This document shows, one piece after another, positions 1 to 5,047 of a stretch of DNA of 8,681 nucleotides (positions are counted from its first letter, which is position 1; every line of letters starts with the position of its first letter). Position numbers and translations under genes: made by a program. The DNA lies in assembly GCA_003503355.1 (NCBI GenBank), contig DOCS01000008.1, positions 1,634 to 10,314 on the forward strand, read 5' to 3'. The notes under the pieces were generated by a model. The model saw nothing but the letters and a program-made list of their open reading frames with translations. It did no database searches and was not told the origin of the DNA. Source of the stretch: Opitutia bacterium (GTDB lineage: Bacteria; Verrucomicrobiota; Verrucomicrobiia; Opitutales; Coraliomargaritaceae).

Positions 1-2
1 AC

Positions 3-638
3 GACGAACAAATCGGCAGCCACAATAAACGCCTGGGCGAAATCGAAATCTTACTTGCCCAGGATGCCACAGCGCGCACCTCCCAGGCCGAGCTGATCGC
101 TAAGATCGAAACCCTCCAACGCGAAGCACGCCCATGGATTGAGCTCAACGCCCTAATTGGTTCCGCTAGTGGCGATAAATTCTCCAAATTCGCACAAGGC
201 CTCACCCTCGCACAGCTGTTAGAATTAGCCAACCGACACCTAAGCGAACTCAACGACCGCTACACCATACAGCGCACCACGGAATCCGAGCTCAGCCTGC
301 AGATCATCGACCGTTACCAAGCCGACACCATCCGCCCCACCCGCAGCCTATCCGGCGGCGAATCCTTCCTAGTTAGTCTGGCACTGGCGCTCGGGCTCTC
401 CGATTTAGCTGGCAGCGACACCCGCATCGAGAGCCTGTTCATCGACGAAGGCTTCGGCACACTGGACACCGACACCCTCGATACTGCCTTAGCAGCCCTC
501 GAAAACCTGCGCATGTCCAATCGCACCATCGGCATCATCTCCCACGTTGATGCCCTCAAGCAACGCATCAGCGCCCAGATCCACGTCAATAAAGGCAGTG
601 ACGGCTACGGCAGCCTGAAAATCATTCACGGATCGTAG
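3..638 (+). CDS. sbcC: SbcC-type nuclease ATPase subunit, C-terminal part (5' truncated by window)
   Basis: The reading frame is open from base 3 and ends at TAG 636-638, leaving 211 residues of what is normally a protein of about 1000. SbcC is the Rad50-like SMC ATPase that pairs with the SbcD nuclease to process hairpin and blocked DNA ends in the cytoplasm. The visible part starts with the end of the charged, helical coiled-coil arm (to about residue 90). It then gives the C-terminal ATPase lobe in canonical order: ABC signature LSGGE (residues 116-120), Walker B LFIDEG with D148 and E149, the D-loop GTLD just after, and the switch histidine in IISH (H181). The spacing is as expected for SbcC. 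RecN and SMC are less likely because of the SLSGGESF and FIDEGFGTLD wording. sbcD would be expected upstream, outside the window. Nothing suggests a defect. Confidence 0.93.
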   Translation, partial: DEQIGSHNKRLGEIEILLAQDATARTSQAELIAKIETLQREARPWIELNALIGSASGDKFSKFAQGLTLAQLLELANRHLSELNDRYTIQRTTESELSLQIIDRYQADTIRPTRSLSGGESFLVSLALALGLSDLAGSDTRIESLFIDEGFGTLDTDTLDTALAALENLRMSNRTIGIISHVDALKQRISAQIHVNKGSDGYGSLKIIHGS

Positions 639-679
639 TTACCTCAACTCCGATTTGGTCCGGCCTCAACCACAAACAG

Positions 680-705
680 GAGGATGGGCACTTATGTCCA
701 TCCTC
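680..705 (+). terminator. Hairpin downstream of sbcC, possible terminator
   Basis: The arms GAGGATGG (680-687) and CCATCCTC (698-705) pair perfectly. The stem continues inward with one G-U and two more pairs (688-690 with 695-697), giving an 11-bp stem and a four-base CTTA loop. It starts 42 bases after the sbcC stop. There is no T-run behind it, so it is not a textbook intrinsic terminator. It could equally protect the 3' end of the mRNA. Confidence 0.45.
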
Positions 706-760
706 ACAGCAGCTTGGGAAGCCCGATCCCTGAACCTCAGCCCGACAATAAAGGATTAGA

Positions 761-845
761 AAAAAGAAAGGCGCAAATTCAACTCAGATTAAAGCAGCCG
801 GTGTTTAACCATTGACTGAATTAATCTGCGCTGACTTTGCGCCTT
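761..845 (-). terminator. Long imperfect inverted repeat with T-tract, likely terminator of the EF-hand genes
   Basis: The outer arms AAGGCGCAAA (768-777) and TTTGCGCCTT (836-845) are a perfect 10-bp match. An inner pair CAGATTAA (785-792) and TTAATCTG (821-828) is also perfect. The seven bases between them are partly paired, so each arm spans 25 bases around a 28-base centre. Read on the minus strand, the right foot runs straight into a T-rich tract (about 770 down to 760), the layout of an intrinsic terminator. It lies about 70 bases beyond the stop at 917. The length and nested structure also resemble a small repeat element (see findings). Confidence 0.55.
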
Positions 846-916
846 ACGCGTTGGGCTACTTATTGTTAAATTGTAGGTAGCAACAAGAACCCAGCAATAT
901 AGCGATAGCCGAAGAA

Positions 917-1222
917 CTATTTATTGTACTTTACGTTGAGCTCAGTGTAATTCACAAAACCATCTCCATCGAGATCAAGCTTCTTAAAGGTTTTAGCCTT
1001 CCTTGCTTTTTTTGACTCGTCCTCCATTGAGTTGGCTAAAAACTCTGCCTCGGAAATTTGGCTATCATTGTCCTGATCAAACTTCTTCATCGATTTAACT
1101 GACTTGGAATGATTTTCGACAGAATCTGCGGCAGGAGCTGCGGCATCTTCGGCTACAGCCAAGCTGCTGAAAGCAAATGAAACAGTGGCAAGGCTAGCTA
1201 GGATTATTATTTTTTGGATCAT
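917..1222 (-). CDS. Secreted small EF-hand protein, copy 1 (distal)
   Basis: This gene encodes 101 residues. The N-terminus is a clear Sec signal peptide: Lys4, a hydrophobic stretch at about 5-20, and an AVA cleavage site near residue 24. The mature protein is therefore about 77 residues and exported to the periplasm or outside. An Ala-rich linker leads to two 12-residue EF-hand loops: D49-E60 (D at positions 1, 3 and 5, I at 8, E at 12) and D83-E94, a textbook DxDGDG loop. The second is the best calcium loop of the three copies. The two loops make one EF-hand pair. Between them is a strongly basic and acidic stretch (MEDESKKARKAK). It is the last of three tandem paralogues and starts 92 bases after copy 2 ends. 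No Shine-Dalgarno is present; ACCCC lies before the ATG. Calcium binding is inferred from the motifs, and the partner is unknown. Confidence 0.85.
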   Translation of the reverse strand: MIQKIIILASLATVSFAFSSLAVAEDAAAPAADSVENHSKSVKSMKKFDQDNDSQISEAEFLANSMEDESKKARKAKTFKKLDLDGDGFVNYTELNVKYNK

Positions 1223-1253
1223 ATTGGGGTTACTTTTATTGTTATTTTTGAAG
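1149..1253 (-). repeat. Direct repeat unit A: leader plus signal-peptide region of EF-hand copy 1
   Basis: This stretch matches 1541-1641 at roughly 90% by eye, apart from a 3-base indel and a 1-base indel. A block of 21 identical bases starts at 1161. The repeat includes the 5' untranslated leader as well as the signal-peptide codons, so the duplication copied upstream DNA and not only the coding part. Confidence 0.8.
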
Positions 1254-1314
1254 GAAAAAAGGGGTCACCTATCTTCCCGGATCAAAATTTTCGAAATTTC
1301 GCTAAAATAAAGGA

Positions 1315-1611
1315 CTATTTCTTCTTCACACTGGAGAATCGTGCATTAAGTTCAGCATAGGTAAGAGACTCGTTTTCGTTGGCATCAAACTTGTCGAATT
1401 GCTTAGCAAACGTAGCTCTCTTAGTCTCGTCTATTCCGTGCGACACATGCTCTTCCTTGGAAATCTCCCCATTCTTATCTGTATCTAATTTCTCCATCAT
1501 TATCACTGAACGTGGGTGATTTCCAGCAGCTGTAGCAGCTTCTGCAACAGCGAAGCTGCTGAAAGCAAATGAAGCAGTGATAAGGCTGGCGAGGATTATT
1601 TTTTGGATCAT
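1315..1611 (-). CDS. Secreted small EF-hand protein, copy 2 (middle)
   Basis: This gene encodes 98 residues. The signal peptide (about 1-23, ending AVA) is nearly identical to that of copy 1, and the matching DNA is about 90% identical by eye. After a short Ala-rich linker comes NHPRS, also seen in copy 3. EF loop 1 is D43-E54 (D, D, N, E at positions 1, 3, 5, 7, I at 8, E at 12). Loop 2 is D76-E87 (D, N, N, S at 1, 3, 5, 7, L at 8, E at 12). In loop 2 the usual Gly at position 6 is Glu81, which should strain the loop and may weaken calcium binding. The C-terminus is basic (VKKK). The gene lies 84 bases downstream of copy 3, has no Shine-Dalgarno, and carries a C-run before the ATG. The C-terminal half resembles copy 3, the N-terminal part copy 1. 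Confidence 0.85.
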   Translation of the reverse strand: MIQKIILASLITASFAFSSFAVAEAATAAGNHPRSVIMMEKLDTDKNGEISKEEHVSHGIDETKRATFAKQFDKFDANENESLTYAELNARFSSVKKK

Positions 1612-1641
1612 GTTGGGGGTTCTTTATTGTTATTTTTGAAG
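1541..1641 (-). repeat. Direct repeat unit B: leader plus signal-peptide region of EF-hand copy 2
   Basis: This is the partner of the repeat at 1149-1253. It covers the signal-peptide codons of copy 2 and about 30 bases of its leader, then similarity stops abruptly at about 1641. Copy 3 has only a looser version of the same leader. Confidence 0.8.
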
Positions 1642-1695
1642 TACTTAGCGTGTACTATTGTCCTTGCCTGAAATTGAGCCTCTTCGGTAGTTCGC

Positions 1696-1998
1696 TTACT
1701 TCAAATTAATTTTTTTGAACCGTGAGTTGAGTTCAGCGTAGGTAACGAGACCATTTTCGTCTGCATCAAACATTTTAAAACCTCTGGTGATCTTAATTTT
1801 TTCGTCTTCGCTTCTTGCCCGTGACAAAAACTCGGGTAAGGAAATTTGACCATCATTGTTGCTGTCTGATTTTGACATCATAAGCACAGCACGAGGGTGA
1901 TTGTCAGCAGGAGCTGCTGTGTCTTGTGCAATAGCGAAACTGCTCAAAGCGAAAGAAGCGGCCAAAAAGTAGGAAAGAATCGTTTTATTTTGGGACAT
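1696..1998 (-). CDS. Secreted small EF-hand protein, copy 3 (promoter-proximal)
   Basis: This gene encodes 100 residues. The signal peptide covers roughly residues 1-24 and ends AIA, with a mature start at about Gln25. Its sequence differs from copies 1 and 2 at the extreme N-terminus (MSQNKTILSY). A short APADNHPRA linker precedes EF loop 1, D45-E56 (D, N, D at 1, 3, 5, Gly at 6, I at 8, E at 12), and loop 2, D78-E89 (D, D, N at 1, 3, 5, Gly at 6, V at 8, E at 12). Both loops look competent for calcium. The C-terminus is basic, as in copy 2. It is the first gene of the three in transcription order. The best promoter candidate of the region lies just upstream. Small two-EF-hand proteins of this kind are usually annotated only as hypothetical. 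Confidence 0.85.
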   Translation of the reverse strand: MSQNKTILSYFLAASFALSSFAIAQDTAAPADNHPRAVLMMSKSDSNNDGQISLPEFLSRARSEDEKIKITRGFKMFDADENGLVTYAELNSRFKKINLK

Positions 1999-2035
1999 AT
2001 TCAGGGGTATTTTTTATCTGTTATAAGAAGACTTT

Positions 2036-2063
2036 ATCATAGTTATCAGTCGTACAGACTTAA
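2036..2063 (-). promoter_or_regulatory. Candidate sigma-70-type promoter for the EF-hand genes
   Basis: On the minus strand, TATGAT (2041-2036) matches the -10 box at five of six positions. TTAAGT (2063-2058), 16 bases upstream, is a poor -35 box. Transcription would start near 2029, giving a leader of about 30 bases before the copy 3 ATG. This rests on pattern alone in an AT-rich stretch. Confidence 0.3.
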
Positions 2064-2145
2064 TGCCAGTTTTTTTTTTGCCACTCAGAACCAGCTGATG
2101 GAAATGGTTCCGCTCCACCGCGTGCACACTGCCCCCGTCTTTTTT

Positions 2146-2544
2146 CTATACGATGCACTCCTGCCATAAAAAGATCACACTCCAAGTAGCGGTCCTTATC
2201 CAATTATAATTAACTAGTTTGGTGAGCGTTGCCGGAAGTGCATCAGCGGCTGTGATTTGATTGTGCAGCGGAACAAAGATAGTGACAGTCGTCATCCACG
2301 TACTGATCACTAATCCTAGCAAACAAGCGTTGTTCAGCGAAAAGTCGGCATAGCAGCGCCATGCATGTAAAATAACTTGAGCCACCATTAAAGGCAACAC
2401 CACCCATGTGATCCTTGCGGTGTAACAGCGATGCCATTGCAACAGCGCAGTGGATGAGAAATATTTAAAGCTCGGGTACACCACCAGCTGTATCATCCAT
2501 ATGAGTACCAGTAATCCGAAATCGATGAGAGGAATCCAAGGCAT
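2146..2544 (-). CDS. Uncharacterised four-helix integral membrane protein
   Basis: From the ATG at 2544 this encodes 132 residues with four hydrophobic segments, at about 5-24, 46-61, 73-92 and 112-127. It is therefore almost entirely a small inner-membrane protein. The segments are joined by short loops carrying QLVVYPSF (19-26), His38, VPLHNQ (91-96) and NWIRT (114-118). These resemble a widespread family of hypothetical membrane proteins distantly like the DUF1772/anthrone-oxygenase type. I give that relationship only as a resemblance, and no function is assigned. The frame stays open back to a TTG at 2580. The 12 extra residues are polar and Cys-rich and would precede the first helix, so the ATG is preferred. 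No Shine-Dalgarno precedes either start. The gene is transcribed towards the EF-hand genes, with 147 bases between, and diverges from the DUF2062 gene. Confidence 0.7.
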   Translation of the reverse strand: MPWIPLIDFGLLVLIWMIQLVVYPSFKYFSSTALLQWHRCYTARITWVVLPLMVAQVILHAWRCYADFSLNNACLLGLVISTWMTTVTIFVPLHNQITAADALPATLTKLVNYNWIRTATWSVIFLWQECIV

Positions 2545-2749
2545 GTTTTCTAAACAAACGTCACAGCAGCCACTAGGCAAATACCAACTAATACTGATCC
2601 CCTATTAGACTTTTCACAAACTAGCCACACGATGCTGAATTCTACCGCTCGAAGATGGACGAGCATTTGCACACGGAGCGGCTGCCGAGATCGCAATCCT
2701 TAGCTCGATAATACCTGTAAGTCCCCGAGCGCTACGCTGTTTAATTTAG
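2545..2749. promoter_or_regulatory. Divergent intergenic region
   Basis: These 205 bases separate two divergently transcribed membrane-protein genes, so promoters for both must lie here or overlap the starts. I found no convincing -35/-10 pair for either gene. GATAAT at 2707-2712 is a possible -10 box for the plus-strand gene, but no matching -35 box stands upstream. A 5-bp hairpin (2647-2664) is too weak to call. Confidence 0.35.
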
Positions 2750-3202
2750 ATGTTCATACGCATGAAGCAGCATATTAAAGGACAACTCTCACAGGGGCTC
2801 AGCCCGCGTGGCTGTAGTCGTGCCGTGGCCACTGCGTTAACAGTCGGAGTGTTTCCGATCTTAGGGATTTCGACGCTCTTGAATACCGCATGCGCTCACC
2901 TATGGCGCCTGAATCAACCAATCGTACAGAGCTTGAACTGGATCTGTGGACCGCTCAAAATTGCGCTCATTTTTCCGTTTCTACGACTCGGAGAGTTTTT
3001 GTTTCAAGCCGAGCCGTTTAACCTGAGCTTGGCTGAGTTCAGTCGGCGCTTCTATGCGGACAGTGCTGCCACCATGATGGAATTCGGTTGGACGTTTGTT
3101 CATGCGACGACTGGGTGGCTCTGTTGCGTACCCGCTATCTACCTAGCACTCGACTACACGATGCACGCATTAGTCCGCCGCTGGAAGCCCACGCCTGCTT
3201 AG
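2750..3202 (+). CDS. DUF2062 family membrane protein
   Basis: This gene encodes 150 residues. The DUF2062 pattern is visible from about residue 16 to 85: GLSPRG, then a first hydrophobic segment (25-48) containing GVFPILGISTLLN, then LNQP (54-57) and N63, then a second segment (about 67-85). A third hydrophobic segment at about 113-136 makes it a small inner-membrane protein with a basic C-terminal tail (RRWKP). The family is common in Gram-negative bacteria, has no established biochemical role, and also occurs fused to glycosyltransferases. An in-frame TAG lies directly before the ATG at 2750, so no longer protein is possible. A second ATG at 2762 is an alternative start. The coding region ends inside the palindrome at 3196-3217, eight bases from the end of the opposing ORF. 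No neighbour suggests a pathway. Confidence 0.85.
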   Translation: MFIRMKQHIKGQLSQGLSPRGCSRAVATALTVGVFPILGISTLLNTACAHLWRLNQPIVQSLNWICGPLKIALIFPFLRLGEFLFQAEPFNLSLAEFSRRFYADSAATMMEFGWTFVHATTGWLCCVPAIYLALDYTMHALVRRWKPTPA

Positions 3203-3217
3203 CGGCGCCGCTAAGCA
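3196..3217. terminator. 22-bp perfect palindrome between converging genes, likely bidirectional terminator
   Basis: The half-sites TGCTTAGCGGC (3196-3206) and GCCGCTAAGCA (3207-3217) are exact reverse complements with no spacer. As RNA this would fold into a stem of about 9 bp with a four-base loop on either strand. The TAG stop of the plus-strand gene (3200-3202) and the TAG of the minus-strand ORF (3213-3211) sit in opposite arms. No T-run follows on either side, so termination is inferred from position and symmetry. Confidence 0.55.
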
Positions 3218-3441
3218 TCGGTTTCGCGTTGCGCGATTAGGTAGGCTTCAATCCGCCCCATCAACAAATGATGCTGGTCTGGATCGTGGTACGAGCCAGC
3301 TCCGTGCGGAGCAGACTCATTGCGGTTGGCTGGCACATTGAACTGGTGCACTTTGCGTGACGAGCCGAGTTCGTAACTGACTTGGTGGCCGTCACCATCG
3401 GGCCTCGGCATCGCTTGTATGTTTTTAGGTTGATGGTTCAT
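3211..3441 (-). CDS. Small hypothetical soluble protein
   Basis: This ORF encodes 76 residues and I do not recognise the family. It is polar, rich in His, Asn, Gln and Pro, and has no signal peptide or membrane segment. The middle (about 23-50) looks disordered. The C-terminal 20 residues (LLMGRIEAYLIAQRE) could form one amphipathic helix. No Shine-Dalgarno precedes the ATG at 3441; an internal ATG at residue 11 is an alternative start. Support for a real gene is mostly contextual. It fills the gap between the DUF2062 gene and the next divergent gene, and its stop codon lies in the palindrome symmetric to the neighbour's stop. It could still be a chance ORF. Confidence 0.5.
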   Translation of the reverse strand: MNHQPKNIQAMPRPDGDGHQVSYELGSSRKVHQFNVPANRNESAPHGAGSYHDPDQHHLLMGRIEAYLIAQRETDA

Positions 3442-3666
3442 AGAGAAAGATCGACGTTCATTCTCAAACCCTACAGCTTCGCGATGTATTGGGTGAGTTT
3501 TCTGCTACAAATGCGTTTCCTGAAATTATGCTTATTTTCACATATTGGTGTGCGTATCTAATTGCACAGTGTGCGTGCGTCGCGGCGTGCCTTTGTTCAC
3601 GGCGGTGCGAACCCATCGACGTGTCTGCCATCAGCTGGCAAGCAGTCATGGAGGCCAGTAAAGCGA
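3442..3666. other. Divergent intergenic stretch upstream of the oxidoreductase gene
   Basis: These 225 bases lie between the small ORF and the start of the oxidoreductase and should hold promoters for both. The first 120 bases are AT-rich and the rest is GC-rich. TATCTA at 3555-3560 is a weak -10 candidate for the plus strand. Short ORFs on both strands here look accidental. No repeat or strong hairpin was seen. Confidence 0.4.
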
Positions 3667-4920
3667 ATGCGTGAAAAACAAACACAACCCGTTTTGATCG
3701 TCGGCGCCGGCATGGCAGGACTCGCCTGCGCGCTCCAGCTCCACCGCGCCGGCCGAGCGGTCCGTGTCTTTGAAGCCAGCGATGGCGTGGGTGGACGGGT
3801 GCGCACCGATGTGCACGACGGATTTTTATTGGATCGAGGCTTTCAAGTCTTTCTCGACACCTATCCGCAAACCAGAAAGTTGCTCGATCTCGAGGCCCTC
3901 GACCTCAAAGCTTTCGAACCTGGTGCTCTCATTTACCGAGGTGGACGCTTGCACCGCTTGATGGATGTCTTCCGTCGCCCAGCGAGCGCGTGGAGCAGTC
4001 TGACCGCCCCTGTCGGCAGCCTGTCCGATAAGCTGCGGGTCGGCTGGTTGCGGATGAAGCTATTGAACAGTTCATTCGAAGCCATCGCAGCGCGTGAGGA
4101 TCGCACGACCGAATCCTACCTGCGCGAGTTTGGTTTTTCGGAAACGATCATCGACCGTTTTTTTAGAGCCTTCTATGGCGGCATCTTTCTGGAGCGCGAG
4201 TTGCGCACCTCGAGCCGAATGTTCGAGTTTACTTTCAAGTTGTTCGGTCGCGGCAGTGCGACAGTTCCCGCCAACGGAATGGGCGAGATACCCAAGCAAC
4301 TGGCCTCCCGATTGCCGCACGGAACCATCCAACTCAATCAAGCCGTCAAAACCGTGGGAATCGATTCGATCACCCTCGAAAGTGGCGAACGCATCCAAGG
4401 CTGCGCCACGGTCGTTGCCACTGACGGCTCGGCCGCGCATTCCCTACTGCCCAGCCTGCAGCGTCCTCAGTCCGAATGGCGCTCAGTGACCAATCTCTAC
4501 TTTGCCGCCGATCGCTCGCCGATTCGCGAAGCGATCCTTTGCCTCAACGGTTCGGGAGAGGGCTTGGTCAACAATGTATGCGTCCTCAGCGATGCCGCAC
4601 CCAGTTACGCGCCCGAGGGGCAATCGCTGCTCTCAATCTCAGTGCTCGGCTTGCCCGATGACCATCAGTTGGTTGACCAAGTGCGTACAGAGCTGACCGC
4701 ATGGTTCGGCCCTGAAGCTGCCAGCTGGAGGCACTTACGCACGGACCGCATTCGCCGTGCATTACCGCAGCAGCCCCCCAACGCCAACGCCCCACTCAGT
4801 ACCAACGAGGCGGGCGTGTGGCTCTGTGGTGACTACCTGAGCAGCGCCTCGATCGAGGGCGCCGTGCTCTCGGGGCAACACACCGCGGCAGCCATCCTAG
4901 CGAACTGCGGGACACAGTAA
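3667..4920 (+). CDS. FAD-dependent oxidoreductase, flavin amine oxidase / phytoene-desaturase superfamily
   Basis: This gene encodes 417 residues, cytoplasmic and without a signal peptide. The N-terminus is a Rossmann FAD-binding fold: VLIVGAGMAGLA with GxGxxG at 13-18, the acidic ribose-binding residue E36 at the end of strand 2, then GGRVRT (42-47), the GG-R-x-x-(S/T) motif typical of amine oxidases, phytoene desaturases and protoporphyrinogen oxidases. The C-terminus has the matching second FAD contact, WLCGDYLSSASIEGAVLSG (385-403). The length is normal for the superfamily, whose members oxidise amines, polyenes or similar hydrophobic substrates. The substrate cannot be read from sequence. 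The frame is open back to a TTG at 3562, but that extension is not conserved-looking and the Rossmann strand begins right after the ATG at 3667. GGAGG (3650-3654) lies 12 bases before this ATG, rather far but usable. The DUF455/ATP-grasp gene follows on the same strand after 127 bases, so a functional link is plausible. Confidence 0.88.
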   Translation: MREKQTQPVLIVGAGMAGLACALQLHRAGRAVRVFEASDGVGGRVRTDVHDGFLLDRGFQVFLDTYPQTRKLLDLEALDLKAFEPGALIYRGGRLHRLMDVFRRPASAWSSLTAPVGSLSDKLRVGWLRMKLLNSSFEAIAAREDRTTESYLREFGFSETIIDRFFRAFYGGIFLERELRTSSRMFEFTFKLFGRGSATVPANGMGEIPKQLASRLPHGTIQLNQAVKTVGIDSITLESGERIQGCATVVATDGSAAHSLLPSLQRPQSEWRSVTNLYFAADRSPIREAILCLNGSGEGLVNNVCVLSDAAPSYAPEGQSLLSISVLGLPDDHQLVDQVRTELTAWFGPEAASWRHLRTDRIRRALPQQPPNANAPLSTNEAGVWLCGDYLSSASIEGAVLSGQHTAAAILANCGTQ

Positions 4921-5047
4921 ACCGACCGCGCAGCCATCGTCTTGGTGAATCACATCGGGGCACAACCGGCTGTACTCGTGCAGCCGCGGTATTGCGGAGC
5001 ATCTTTGCAAGTGACAAGGCCGCGCGCGCTGGCATGAATGATCAGCG

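Noticed and set aside
2088..2110. Hairpin GAACCA/TGGTTC near the T10 run, as a terminator of the membrane-protein gene
   Set aside because: The T-run is on the wrong side: on the minus strand the stem is followed by A's, and on the plus strand no gene ends there.
1897..2169. Plus-strand 90-residue ORF
   Set aside because: It overlaps the start of EF-hand copy 3 and the promoter region in the opposite sense, includes a low-complexity run over T10 at 2070-2079, and matches no family.
2545..2580. TTG start at 2580 for the membrane protein
   Set aside because: It adds 12 polar, Cys-rich residues before the first helix with no ribosome-binding site; the ATG at 2544 is simpler.
3562..3666. N-terminal extension of the oxidoreductase from TTG 3562
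   Set aside because: The FAD-binding strand begins directly after the ATG at 3667, as usual in the superfamily, and the extension is unstructured and basic.
3464..3685. Short ORFs on both strands (3464-3685 minus, 3489-3674 plus)
   Set aside because: They overlap each other and the oxidoreductase start, have Cys/Ala-rich accidental-looking composition, and show no ribosome-binding site or family.
4921..5047. Possible extra small gene or terminator between the oxidoreductase and the DUF455 gene
   Set aside because: No start with a ribosome-binding site, no conserved-looking peptide and no stem longer than 4 bp was found; it looks like plain spacer that may hold a promoter.
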